Assembly: GCA_023053575.1 (NCBI GenBank)
Contig: JAKZAP010000006.1
Coordinates: forward strand, 12,223,280 to 12,287,279
Reading direction: 5' to 3'
Source of the DNA: Branchinecta lynchi
Taxonomy: Eukaryota > Arthropoda > Branchiopoda > Anostraca > Branchinectidae
DNA length: 64,000 nt
This document shows positions 1 through 10,604 of the stretch, piece by piece. Numbering within the stretch: the first letter of the stretch is position 1; every line of letters begins with the position of its first letter. The notes beneath the pieces are model-generated. The model was given only the letters and a program-made list of their open reading frames with translations, did no database searches and was not told the origin of the DNA. Position numbers and translations under genes: made by a program.

Positions 1-258
1 TCGGACTCCATTACTAGCGTAGTCGTAGGCTTGGTCACTGACCGTGATAGGGTCTGTCCAGCTAACGGGGTCGGTTCTTCGGTCTAGCAGCCGGAAGCAC
101 AGAAAATCCTGTCATCCAGTACTTGGCCTCTTGAACGTTTCCAGCAGTTGGATAACTACCAACGTATGAGGCGGTCCTCGTGTTGTTAGTTTCGTATAAC
201 AGCTAAAGCACGCAGCAACATTGCAAGTTTTTGTCTTCCGCTTCATACGCTACGTACA

Positions 259-525
259 GAGGGTGTTCCACCCTACTTACTGTAGTTATTGCCCACGAAG
301 TCCCGAATTTTGGCTTTTGGAGTCAAGGTTGGAACAGATTTTTCTGTTTTCAGCCGAAGATAGTGCCAGAGGCTAATTGGGCCAATCACGTCACAGTGAT
401 CATAGTCACCACGCTTACTACGCTCCCGAACATGGCAAGAAAATAGTTCTCATTAGTTACTATTTCGATAAGGTTGGAACGGTCAGCGTAGTCACTTTTT
501 GCGAGGTTGGAACGGAAATAGCAAC
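259..525 (+). mobile_element. Rep-C MITE, degenerate copy
   Basis: The left end resembles the Rep-C terminal repeat (GAGCGTGTTCCACC, here GAGGGTGTTCCACC). The body matches the better copies at 7962-8240 and 35477-35781, including the GGTTGGAACGG and TTAGTTACTATTTCG blocks. The right terminal repeat is missing. The sequence runs instead into AACAAGACCAAAG, which is the terminal motif of Rep-A, so the right side was probably replaced or recombined. No coding potential beyond chance ORFs. Confidence 0.6.
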
Positions 526-1122
526 AAGACCAAAGAGGGCTCAGCAGCGCTGTCCCAGACTTCGCATTCTTTAAAGTTTAACTGAAAAGCCAACTTATTT
601 TTGTGTCATTTAGCTGAATACACTGAATTATTTGGATTCTGCAAAGGGATTTTTTTATTTTCCACTATTTGCTCTGGTTATGACGTTCAGAATATATCGG
701 GAAATTTTAATCTCAACACAAACGCGGTTTTTAAGTGGGCAATGGGCAGATTGGTGAAGATTGCTTAGTGCCTAACAGAAAAAAAAATTCACAAATCTTT
801 CTTGAAAGCCATACAACAACAAGAGCTATAAGCTTATATGGCACTTGCAAGTTTGTTGGCATGTATTTAAGTTGCGATGGTCGGATCAGAGAACTGACGA
901 TTTCTAAGCCAATCATGTCAAGTCTCTAATGTTCTTCGACGTGCTAGGCCAAGTTTCAGACGTGCTAGGCCAAGTTTCCAGACGTGCTAGGCTAAGTTTC
1001 ATTGACCTAGCACGTCTGGAAGTACCTTAACTTGCGATCACCGGAATCCCACCCCCCTCTAACTGCCCGAATCAGGTCCGGTTCTGTAAATACTGAGTTT
1101 ACCTAGAGTTAGAATTTTAAAG

Positions 1123-1676
1123 GTGGCTTACTTTGAGTCCCTAAAAGATGGTTCCTGTGAATCTTGGCCGGTGTTGATTAAGAAGATTTTGGATGATTGT
1201 GGGGTAAGTGAACTATGGAATAACGGGATTGGACCGTCGTTGGAGGTAGGTGAGGTTACGAGGGTAGTGAAGGCAAGGTTAATGGACCAGGAGATTCAGC
1301 AGTGCAATGGGAGGTGAGCTCGACCCCATCTCTGAGGATTTATGCTCAGTCAAAGAATTTATGGGGTGAGGAGCTTTATCTTAAGGTTGGTTTAGGACCC
1401 GATGAACTAAAGTGGATGGTGAGTTTTCGGGCAGGTGCTTTACCGGTGGGTGCGAGAAGAAAATATATTGGGAGAATTAAGTGCGGTTCTGGTCTTTATT
1501 TTTGCCCGTTATGCGGAAAGATGGATGAAGATGTGGAACACTTGGTTTGTTCTTGTAGTGAGTTGGGGGATCTGAGGAGAGAAGTTTTTGGTAAGGAGGT
1601 TATTCAAGAGAGGTCTTTGAAAGATTTGATGGGTAGTAAAGTTTTTCAAGAGTTGCGTCGGTTGGGTAGATTCTGA
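1123..1676 (+). pseudogene. Non-LTR reverse transcriptase C-terminus with zinc-knuckle, frameshifted
   Basis: Two overlapping frames (about 1123-1317 and 1302-1676) read as one protein if a single frameshift near 1302-1315 is allowed. The second frame carries a CX2CX8HX4C cluster (CPLC, H and C at about 1500-1557), the zinc-binding motif that follows the reverse transcriptase and thumb in many non-LTR elements. The preceding segment (YLKVGLGPDELKWMVSFRAG) fits the linker that usually precedes this knuckle. The catalytic RT palm and the endonuclease are absent, so this copy cannot be autonomous. The clade (CR1/Jockey/I-like) is not resolved. Confidence 0.7.
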
Positions 1677-1875
1677 AGGTTGCCATGGAGCACCGTGAAC
1701 GTTTTATTGTAGGTTGATGTTGTGGTAGGGATAGGTGTTAGTTTTTTTAATAGTTATTTAGTTATTAGAAGTATGAGTTGAGTGTTGATTATTTGGATGG
1801 GTACATTGCAGTTGGAGTGCTTGTTTATTTTTATCTTTTGTCCTGCTATGGCCCATAGGGCTTTTTTGGGGAATA

Positions 1876-1898
1876 CATTCATTCATTCATTCATTCAT
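1876..1898 (+). repeat. (CATT)n microsatellite, retrotransposon 3' tail
   Basis: Five tandem CATT units close the non-LTR insert. The element at 34016-34458 also ends in TTCATTCATAG, so the tail is probably a family property. Confidence 0.8.
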
Positions 1899-3025
1899 AG
1901 GGCTTGTGCTTGTTCTTCCCACCAAGTTTCATTCCGATTGCTCCACTCAAAGCGTGTCACAAGGTTTCCGGTCCCCCCCCCCCCCCACCGACCCCCTCCA
2001 CGTTCATGGGATTTGATCTGGACTTGAAAAGGGGCATCCGAGATATGTCGTTTTTCTACATATCAAGTTTCATTATGATCCGATCGCCCGTTCGGAAGTT
2101 ATACATACCTCAAGATTCCGGATTCCACCTCCCTCCTCTCCCCCACGATAGTCGAATCTTGAAGTTGACTATTTCCAGGCTATTCCGGTCGGATCTCTGA
2201 CTTGCCTGCCAAGTTTCATTGTCCTAGCCCACCTGGAAACAACGTAACTCCGTATCACCGAACCCCCCTCCGACTCCCCCACAGTGCACGAATCCGGTCG
2301 GTTTTGTCAATGAAGTACCTGGGGCTCGTACTTGTTCCTTCCACTAAGTTTCATCCCGACCGTTCCACTCTAAGCGTGTCACATGATTTCCGGTTCCTCC
2401 CTCCGGCTCCCCTCCCCCCTACATTCATCGGATTCGGTACGGACTTGAAACGGGACATCTGAGACATGACGTCTTTCCAAATATCAATTTTCATTAAGAT
2501 CTGATCACCCGTTCGAAAGTTATGCATGTCACTAAATTTCGCATTCCGGCTCCCCTACCTCCCCCCACGATGGTCGGATCGGGCAAGTGACTATTTCCAA
2601 GTTACTTTGCTCGGGTTCCTAACGTGCTTGCCAAGTTTCATCGTCCTCGCTCGTCTGGAAGTACCCTAACTCGCAAAGACCGGACTGTCCGACCGACCGA
2701 CGGAAAATGCACTTGGTCGGAAGGCAAGTGCCATAAAAATACAAGCGCATAGAAGTACCACAAATCCCTAGGACATTCCACTATATGAAAATCGATTTGT
2801 CGTAAATATCGGGACAACGAAGTAACGCATTTTCAGCGGGTATTCAAGTCTATTCAACTGTACAAGTGATAGGTTGAGTAGCTAGATTGTCCTATCCCAG
2901 CCCTTTTCAGTTAAACTTTAACGCAGATCCTACAGTTGTGCGACCAAAAATGTTATACTTTAACTGTAATGAGGACAAGTGAACGACAAGTAAAACATAA
3001 ACGCACGAAGACTGACGGGAAAATA

Positions 3026-3860
3026 ATTTTATTATTATTATTATTTATTTGAATCCTTCAAAACTGAAGAGTAGTGTATAAAAGGGAAAAACAACATGTC
3101 AATTAAACTCACACACAGTTACATACTAATAAACAGCTGACCATGACAAATTAGCCTACTAAATATACAACGAACTACATGGAAACATACTAAATTCAAA
3201 ATAAACAAACTAACCAGGGCACTTTTTTGTGAAAAAGGAAAAAGGTTGTAATGAAGAAGAATGTTGTCAGCCTTTTTATGAAAGTTCTGGATTTTACCAT
3301 TTAAAGTTTCGAAAGGATTCTTCACTTTAAAATTCGAAGTTAGGAAAGAGTTACTCACAGAAATCGGGAAACCAAGAAGGAATTTAGAGAATTTATACTA
3401 AGAAACTTTCAACGCAGAAAGTTCAGAAGGACGGAAAGAAGAAAAGAAAGCAGACGGAAATAGAATGTGAGGAAGTGCGACAGTCGTATAAATAGAACCA
3501 AGAACATCTCTGCGATACATCCCTCGTAAACGAATAACAGCACCGAATGCTCTTCTTATTTTATCTTGCACATGCTGAATAAGGATAAGTTTCCAATCCC
3601 TGGTATTAAATGAGTAAGGGATTCCAAGATACATAACTTTCTCAACAGGGCTGAAAACAATCGCCCCACCACAATCCAGAGGGCAATTCAGTGTCGTCAA
3701 ACTACTAATCACAAATTTACACTTTTCAGAACTAATTATTAGACCCTTCTGCCCCAATTTAGACTCTAAGATGTTATAGTTTTCAATTAATTTTCCTTTG
3801 ACCGACTTAAAATAATAATATCATCAGCATGCTAAAAACGTTACATCACGTGCAAAATGT
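3026..3860 (-). pseudogene. Non-LTR retrotransposon 3' fragment: RT palm end, thumb and (TAA)n tail
   Basis: Read on the minus strand, 3820-3831 encodes H-A-D-D, a decayed form of the catalytic F/YADD box, followed by IIILS. Downstream come KCKFVIS and KVMYLGIPYSFNTRDW, typical of the RT thumb ('YLGI' block), then ALPHILFPSAFFSSF and a further conserved-looking stretch to about 3119. The frame is broken by a shift around the ADD box and by an in-frame TAG near 3388. On this strand the element ends in AATAAATAATAATAATAA at about 3026-3052, a TAA-type tail. The 5' part is missing. Confidence 0.65.
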
Positions 3861-4123
3861 ATTAAAGAAGTCTTAAGCGACCGTATATTTTGCATGTTTG
3901 CATATTCTGGTATTTTGGGGACTACTTCGAGAGATTCAAATATTGCGTTATATTGGTAGAGAAAGGCTGTAGAGAAAGGCTATGTTGTATAGAGAAAGGC
4001 GTGGAGGCGCGGAAGGCAGCGACTTGAACATGTTGAGTGTTGTTGTTATTCATTTTTATTTATTTTTGTGTTTGTAGTTTTTTTTATGGCCACTGGCTTT
4101 TAAATACACATGGTTATATATAT

Positions 4124-4310
4124 CAAGGCCGTATCCAGGGGGGGGGGTCAACCCCCTAACCCCGAAACATACAAAAATAATGATTTTTATAGGCTTTTCC
4201 CTCTGATCTACGTGTTTCTTGTACTTTTTTGTCCAACCAGCAGGCAATATCCGCTCCCGAAAGGCAACCCCCCCCCCCCCCGCCGAAATATATTCCTGGA
4301 TACGGGCCTG
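4124..4310 (-). mobile_element. Rep-D hAT-like MITE (187 bp)
   Basis: The terminal inverted repeats are CAAGGCCGTATCCAGG and CCTGGATACGGGCCTG, each followed inward by a G or C homopolymer. The element is flanked by perfect 8-bp direct repeats ATATATAT (4116-4123 and 4311-4318), although the AT-rich site makes this copy's duplication less informative than others. An 8-bp duplication and a CA(R)GG..GTATCCAGG terminus with adjacent poly-G fit the hAT superfamily. Internal sequence is shared with 14950-15136 in the opposite orientation. Confidence 0.8.
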
Positions 4311-4318
4311 ATATATAT

Positions 4319-5673
4319 ATACATTCGGTTTTGCACGTGGTCAATTAGGGTGGGAAGACACGGGAGAACCCCCTAAATGACGCCCCTGCCCCTAAGTAGG
4401 CTATGTCAGGTTATTTCCTGTTAGAAACCACCATGACCCAGAACAGCACCTTTTCTACCCAGTAGGACTGATACTCATTTTTTCACCCCCCCCCCCCCCC
4501 CCCGATTTCCGGGCAAGTCACGTCACTGCAAAACTAATCAACTTTCTTCTAGCGGATGTGAATCTATTAGATTTCATCTGTACATTCCAGAAGAGTTTCG
4601 TTCGAGAACAGAAGAGTGTCACCGAAAAGAAATTGTCCTCTTGTTCGACTGTTCCTGAGTCGCTCAGTAGAATAAGGCACGCTTACTCATCAAAGTACCG
4701 CTCACCGCCGACTCATCATACGCAACTTAAAATTAATGAATATCCCATGGCGCGAGTCAGCTTAAATTTATTGCAAAACACGAACAATGCATGTAAGTAA
4801 AGGAATTTGATCTGAGAAGAAACTCCAATTTCCTTTCTAATAAATAACACCAAGTCCCCTAATTAGACGCCGACTGGAGTTGACGTAATGAGGTTTTCGA
4901 CGGTCACTTTATTTTTGACGACTTTATGACTTATTGTGTTGCGAAGGCTTAAAGGACGGGCATACTCACTGTTTAACTGAATATATTGTCAGAGGATGGA
5001 AGTATTAGTGTCAGCTGTTGACAAATTATACGTTATGGCTGTCACTCTGGTGGTGCTTGAGATGGTATAGTTTATGTGTCTGACAAAACTTTGTTTAAAA
5101 AAAAAGTGTCACGCCAATACGATATGCTGAAAATTACGATCATGAAGTATTATATTTTACGTTGAAAAATATCAGTGTATTAAGCTACTTTAGTTTTTGT
5201 CTAGTTTAACCGTCACAAATGCCTAAACATTAGAGAGTTTTCGGAAATAGGCTTGTTGCTCACGTTAGCACCTCAGCTGACATCTGGTGGTACGTATCGG
5301 AAACTTCAGTTTTCGGAACGCCAACAAGTCAAGAAGAGCAGCAGCAAGTTACATGGAAAAGAAACACCTTTGTACAGTCTGTATACTTTACTTAGTTTAT
5401 TCTTTCCAATCCAATCCAAAAAAAACTCTACAGTGTGGCTTTTTGTCAAATTTCACGCTTAACAATCCAAGTATGTGACGCTAAAAATAGCTCAGAGTCC
5501 ACTTGTTCGAACGCTAAATTTTCCCCTTATTTGTTATCAGCTCATCAGCATCATCACTTTAGCGTGAGCTACGAATTTAGCGTACGGTATTTAGGTCTCA
5601 CGCAAGTTTAGGAAAACTCTCTATTCTTAGACGGCCTTTCGTACCGTTAATGCCAATGCTACCTACTTCCGTA
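4319..5673. other. Unassigned interval
   Basis: Nothing supportable as a gene. A fragment GACGCCCCTG near 4380 resembles the hAT-type end of Rep-E. An 18-20 bp poly-C tract lies at about 4483-4503. Short ORFs here lack recognisable domains or paired splice sites. Confidence 0.4.
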
Positions 5674-6031
5674 CATTGTCAGAAGTTTCATAACAGATAA
5701 CACGAGGATGCGCGGTTTCAACAGATAATGCGTAACAGATAACACTTCGGATGTTATCTATTGTGTTTCAAAACGTTATGCATAATAAGCGTTACCATCA
5801 GAAAGAACCAAAAACCGCCAAAAAGTATCTACTGAGTTTTCCTACATCATGACGAAAAGGAATAAAGTAAGTAGATATTTGTTTGGCCTTTCCTAACAAA
5901 GCTTGTTATGCATAACATTTCGTGCATAACATTTTAAAACACAACAGATAACATCCGAAGTGTTATCTGTTATGCATCATCTGTTGAAACCGCGCACCCT
6001 TGTGTTATCTGTTATGAAACTTCTGACAGTG
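5674..6031. mobile_element. Rep-H foldback MITE, TA target duplication (358 bp)
   Basis: The two ends are long inverted repeats starting CATTGTCAGAAGTTTCATAA and ending in the complement (CTTCTGACAGTG). Each arm continues through AACAGATAACAC, GCGCGGTTTCAACAGAT and CTTCGGATGTTATCT for more than 100 bp. TA dinucleotides flank both sides (5672-5673 and 6032-6033), which fits a Tc1/mariner-type target. There is no transposase. The middle has CCGCCAAAAAGTATCTACTGA, and its homologue recurs in the fragment at 49333-49560. Confidence 0.7.
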
Positions 6032-6033
6032 TA

Positions 6034-7961
6034 GTCGCTCCATCAAGGATTATACCAGAAGAACCGAATGTCACACACTGCATTCTAAGCACCTACGGAC
6101 AACTCACTGATTTTCACAGTTGCCTTTTTTCGCTATTTTCGATGCCTATCATGCTCCCGATGACTGTTTACTAGAAGCTCCGCCGCGAGAAAAAAAACGG
6201 TTTTGTAAAATTTTCCTGTGTTTGCTAGAATTTAACGGGGCTGAAAAAGGCTTACAACAGCCAAGTTGTTAATTTGTTAAGAGCAGAGCCTACTTTTAAA
6301 GTAGGGTACATTACACGTTTACAGTCCCTTCCTTCACTTTTTAACTGAAGAGTCTCTAACCACTTTGCACATCTCTTGTCACTTATTTCGGACGATTAGG
6401 TGATGTCGGGATCTCTAAATCTAATAACTACATAATTAGCAATGGCAGATTTGTGGTTTCTAGATTTGAAATTGTAAGCAGCAAGACCTTGGTAATATTT
6501 TCGGATGACTTCTTTCCTTTTATTTTCTGTCTTCATCAAAATGGGTTGCTACTGAGGACAGGAATGTTTGATTCCTGAAATCTTATTTCGCTTCGATGGT
6601 GATCCGCAACAGATATTGTGTTAGAGTGAAGCAAAAACTGAAGATTAGATTGTGAGAAGTCCATGTTTGTATACAGACTTGAAGTCCCTGGCCGCGTCGA
6701 TGAAATTACAGCAGGTGTTGTCTGTGATTTCCAAATACCCTACCCAAACCACGAAGTTCATTTCAACCCAGATTGGGGCAATATTAGCTCAAAAATTGCC
6801 TGAAATGGCGTAATGGCGTTTTCACGCTGTTATCCTCCACAAATTGGGGTTTAAAAACTTTTTTTTTTACTCAGCGTAGGGTCCGAAGACAGCCAACCTC
6901 CCTGAACGCCGTATTTTATGGCTCAATTCTCGAAGCAACACAGGGGGGCCTTTAATCAAGGGTGATTTAGTTTGGCGACTTCATGCCGCTCTCAATTTTC
7001 TCGTTCAGTTTCAAATCGTCAATTAGCCCGCTGGCTAAGGGATGGGGTTTCAAATGAGGAAAGATTGGTGTCTCGAATGACACGCATATTGACAGACGAC
7101 GGGCCGTTTGTAACATTATCCGGAAATCCACAAACACCCTTAAGCTACGTGCACACGTAGGCGAAAATGATGCGTCAAAATTTTGGAGCGAAGAAGGAAA
7201 TTCGCAACCGAGTGCAAAAAACGGACTGTGTTTGCCCGTACTTTTAGTTTGCAGACAGTAACAAAACGTGTCTAAACCCTAGTGGGCATCATTTTAAGAT
7301 CCAGAAATAAAGTTGTAGGCTACTTGGGTGAAGCTACATTTAGTTCGTGACATTAGATAGTAGGCCTACCTCTTGCTGGCGATGCCCAGTAAAGGGATGC
7401 GGATAGTCCTTCAGCCCAAGCTGACTGCGAATCATATTTGACGGTGCAAAACGGATAAGTCAGAAACTTTTTTAATTTTTAGTTTTTTAATTAATCCGTT
7501 GTTGTGTAGCTGATCTGATTGCCAGTGTCATTGGGAAAATCGGTATTTCACTGATAACGTCCACAGTTTACAGAAAGCAGCTTGATTGATTAGTTTCCGA
7601 GGGTTGTCTTAGGATCGAATTTCAGATAGGTGATCCTGGCCGATCCCTATCATCGACTGCCTGTAGACCTAATGGTAAAACGGAGGTGTCCGTTTCACGC
7701 CTAAAGTTGATACATTTTTGTACGATGTAGCATAAATAAATACGAATCAGCAGGAGTGCATATTCAGTAGCTCGTGCCTACTTCGAGATCTATATCAAGA
7801 AAAAAATGTGAGAACATTTACATTTTCTATCTGGAGGGTTGACATTCGGGGCGTTGTAATTACTACTTTTCAAATTCTCGGAAGAAGTACACGATACGGG
7901 AAGCGATGTTCGCTGTTTTCAGCCAGAGAGCGAGGAGGCGTGGTCAAATCGCGGAGATAAA
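6034..7961. other. Unassigned interval with one dispersed repeat (6531-6660)
   Basis: No gene is recognised. About 125 bp at 6531-6660 (TTGCTACTGAGGACAGGAATG, then CCTGAAATCTTATTTCGC) match 12018-12146 at roughly 70% by eye, including AGAATGTTTGA.GCCTGAAATCTT, so it is a dispersed repeat. The rest contains only short ORFs without domain features. Confidence 0.45.
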
Positions 7962-8240
7962 GTGCGTGTTCCATCCTACTTACCGATGTCACGAATTCTG
8001 ACTTTTTGCCGTCAAGGCTGGAACGATTTTTCTATTTTCCAGCAGAATATCATGCCACGGGCGAATCCGACCGATCACGTTACAGAGATCCGTAGTTACA
8101 ACGATTACTACGCTCCCGAGCGTGGTAAGCAAATAGTTACTATTAGTTACTATTTCGAGAAGGTTGGAACGGTTAGCGTAGTAACTATTGGTGAGGTTGG
8201 AACGGAAATAGTAACCAATAGTTAAAGGTGGAACACGCTC
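7962..8240 (+). mobile_element. Rep-C MITE (279 bp), Harbinger-like
   Basis: The terminal repeats are GTGCGTGTTCC (left) and GGAACACGCTC (right), with AAA on both sides (7959-7961, 8241-8243) as a candidate 3-bp target duplication. The body carries repeated GGTTGGAACGG and TAGTTACTATT blocks and the inverted pair GTAGTTAC/GTAACTA, so the strand can fold on itself. No transposase ORF; the ORFs on either strand are incidental. Confidence 0.75.
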
Positions 8241-8719
8241 AAAGTTCTGAGAGGGGTTGTCGGTGTTATAGCAGCGAAAGAGTGTTTTCTGCAAGTGCTC
8301 AGGCCCCAGGGTCGCATCCATTAAAAGGTCCGACCCCTCCTCATACAAAAATAAAATGTTTATAGACTTTAACCTTGGATCTATGAATGGAATAGAAAAG
8401 TATTTTGTTTAGTCTCGAATGGGCCATACACAGATTTTTATATACATGACATACAAATATATTAATGCATTGAAAACATAATGATGTTCATTCTCATTAT
8501 GTTTTTCAAGAACATAATGTTCTTGTCTTACTGTTTGGCGTGTCTTATGGTTACTTGTCTTACGGTTTGGGGTATACCCGCCAACCGTCGGTTAGACCCA
8601 CCCCTCCAGAAATAAATTGCTGGATACAACCTACAAGTACCCAGCTGTAGACGGACCAAATCCTGAACATACTAATGCTAATCAAATCTTTAATTTCTGC
8701 TTGACACAAACCTACTCTC

Positions 8720-8863
8720 CAGTCCCCTATTCAGGAACTTATTTCGGGGGGGGGGGGGGGGTTGCCTGCGGGTCGGACAAAAAAAAGTAAAAAAAAGACA
8801 TAGATCAGAGGGGTAATCCTATAAAAATGACCCCCCCCCCCCCACCCCTCGAATACGGCTTTG
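8720..8863 (+). mobile_element. Rep-D hAT-like MITE, diverged copy (144 bp)
   Basis: The ends CAGTCCCCTATTCAGG and GAATACGGCTTTG are worn versions of the Rep-D terminal repeats. The interior shares TTGCCTGCGGGTCGGACAAA and AGACATAGATCAGAGG with 14950-15136. The flanks CTACTCTC (8712-8719) and ATACTCTC (8864-8871) match at 7 of 8 positions, an 8-bp target duplication. Poly-G and poly-C tracts lie next to the two termini. Confidence 0.75.
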
Positions 8864-9117
8864 ATACTCTCCCTTGTGGGTCCATAATATGCAAATAAAT
8901 GTAAGCCCGCAGAAGATAATATTATGCAAATTATGCCATTTAACTAATCGTGCGGGCGCAATGCATGGGCGAATGCGTTGAGAAAGAACTGAGGCAAGCC
9001 ATAAGCAACGGGAATGAAGTAAGCGCAATGTTAGACTCTTGCTTTCTCAGTGTGAATGCCACTTAACTTTAATTAGATATTACCTTCTGACCCTGTAAAC
9101 CCTCTCTCCACCCCTAA

Positions 9118-9250
9118 ACTTTGGGCTGCAGAGCCCATATATAATTTTGAGCAGAGAATTATCATAACAAATCTGAGCAAAATAGCTCAAGTGACAGACA
9201 GAAGAACGGACGGACCGACGTATAGACAAACTTTATTAAGTCATAGATAT
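9118..9250 (-). mobile_element. Rep-A left-end fragment
   Basis: The complement of the Rep-A left region is recognisable: GGGCTGCAGAGCCCAT, then GACGGACCGACG and GTCATAGATATCC. Only about 130 bp remain and the tandem core is absent. Confidence 0.5.
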
Positions 9251-10604
9251 CCGTCTTGAAAATTTTAGGATCCCCGAAAAAGTCACGACTGTATTGCCCT
9301 CGATATTTTTTTGTATAGCGTCCCGAGCATCGTTAATGCACAACTTGACGTTCTGATGTTAGACGCCAAAAGATGTTTTAGTCTACAGAAAAAACCTCAA
9401 AATTCCAAAAAAGTGACAAGGAGTAGCGAAATTGGTGACGCGAAAATACCAAAGACAGAAAATAGAATACGGTACTCAAAATCATGCTGTGCAATACCTG
9501 GATATTGCCAAACTTGGTGTCCTCATCTTTTCCACCAAAACTGCCATAAAGCAAGGATTACGGACGAACTACGTCACAGGTCTGATTGTATATATTAAAG
9601 TCACCTCTGTGAAAAAAAAAACAGATAACCGGATCCAGAATAGATTTCGTCATCAGCTAATGCCTGGCTTGACGTTTTCACCTTTCTGGCCAAAAAATAT
9701 ACGATTAGTCTTACACCAAGGATCACGAGATGCCAGAATATCCTGATGAATTATGTTCTATCGCTGAACTGACAGAGATGCAAACTAGCTAATAATGGTT
9801 CCATCTTTGAGGGGATGTCGCGGTAACTTAGCAGTGATTGAAAGAGTGGTAGAGCTGTGTCTTGGCTATGTGATGGATCGCTTTCGAATGTCGCACTGAA
9901 TACAGGGCCTTGTTCACACGGATATAAACAATCCGTGGCCCAGGTGAAGCATACGTTTCTGTCAAACTAACGGAATTTACTTAGTCTGGCTCTCGTCCTA
10001 CGTCTGTTCTCTGGAACATCGGTCACTAGAGCGGAGAGACGAAGAAAAGGTGATTGAACAAGATGATGATCGGTAAAAGTATTTTTTTAGTTCACGATGC
10101 CTGCCAATCATGATTTGTCCTGTGAAAGATGGTCTCCAAATACGCTGCTTGAGCTTTTTTTTCTTTGGATCGAAACCAACACTACTCTCCTTTCTCACTA
10201 AAGTAACTGAAGTGTCTACCTACTTCAGCCTACTTAAGATTCTTTTCCTCCTTGGCCAATAAATCAAGTTGTCCAGTCTTATATCATTTTCATACGTAAG
10301 TAAATACTTGAATACGAAAGTGTCAAAATAGTACGACAAAACTTTTCACGCATTCACCTTAAGTCGTTAATTCCAGAGTATCGTACCCCTTGCTCTTCGC
10401 CTATTCTCCTTTTCGCCGAAACTGGCGATTTTTGAAAATTCCTCCTATCACCACAACGAGTCACCTGTGAATTAGCAACCATATTCTTTTTTTTTAGTCA
10501 TAGACGCCATCTTAGATTTGGACAATTTTGAATTTGGATTTTTCAGTTGTTAGAGATTTCTTAGATTTGGACTTGTAGATATTTGGATCTTTTTTTCGTT
10601 TCTG
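9251..10604. other. Unassigned interval
   Basis: I see no supportable gene, RNA or repeat. Short overlapping ORFs near 9311-9746 have no recognisable domain and no convincing splice-site pairs. Confidence 0.4.

Larger units (their letters stand above)
1107..1900 (+). mobile_element. 5'-truncated non-LTR retrotransposon 3' end, nested in Rep-B
   Basis: This block of about 794 bp separates two halves of a Rep-B element. It begins abruptly, holds the C-terminal coding part of a reverse transcriptase polyprotein (1123-1676), then an untranslated stretch with the palindrome GCCCATAGGGC near 1850, and ends in a CATT microsatellite at 1876-1898. A TAG lies on both sides of the insert (1104-1106 and 1898-1900), a possible very short target duplication. 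Truncation at the 5' end and a simple-repeat 3' tail are normal for target-primed reverse transcription. Confidence 0.7.
817..2734 (+). mobile_element. Rep-B element, copy 1, interrupted by a retrotransposon
   Basis: The left end is the Rep-B terminus (ACAAGAGCTATAAGC followed by TATATGGCACTTG). The right end is a run of GACC/GACG units followed by CACTTGG. The interior repeats a degenerate module built on CCAAGTTTCATCGTCCTAGC and CCCACCAAGTTTCAT, alternating with C-rich tracts. The element is split at 1106/1901 by a non-LTR retrotransposon; comparison with the copy at 55598-57550 shows that the two halves belong together. A short array of GACGTGCTAGG(C) units and its inverse lies at 938-1020. 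No ORF of interest; class not assignable by eye. Confidence 0.6.
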
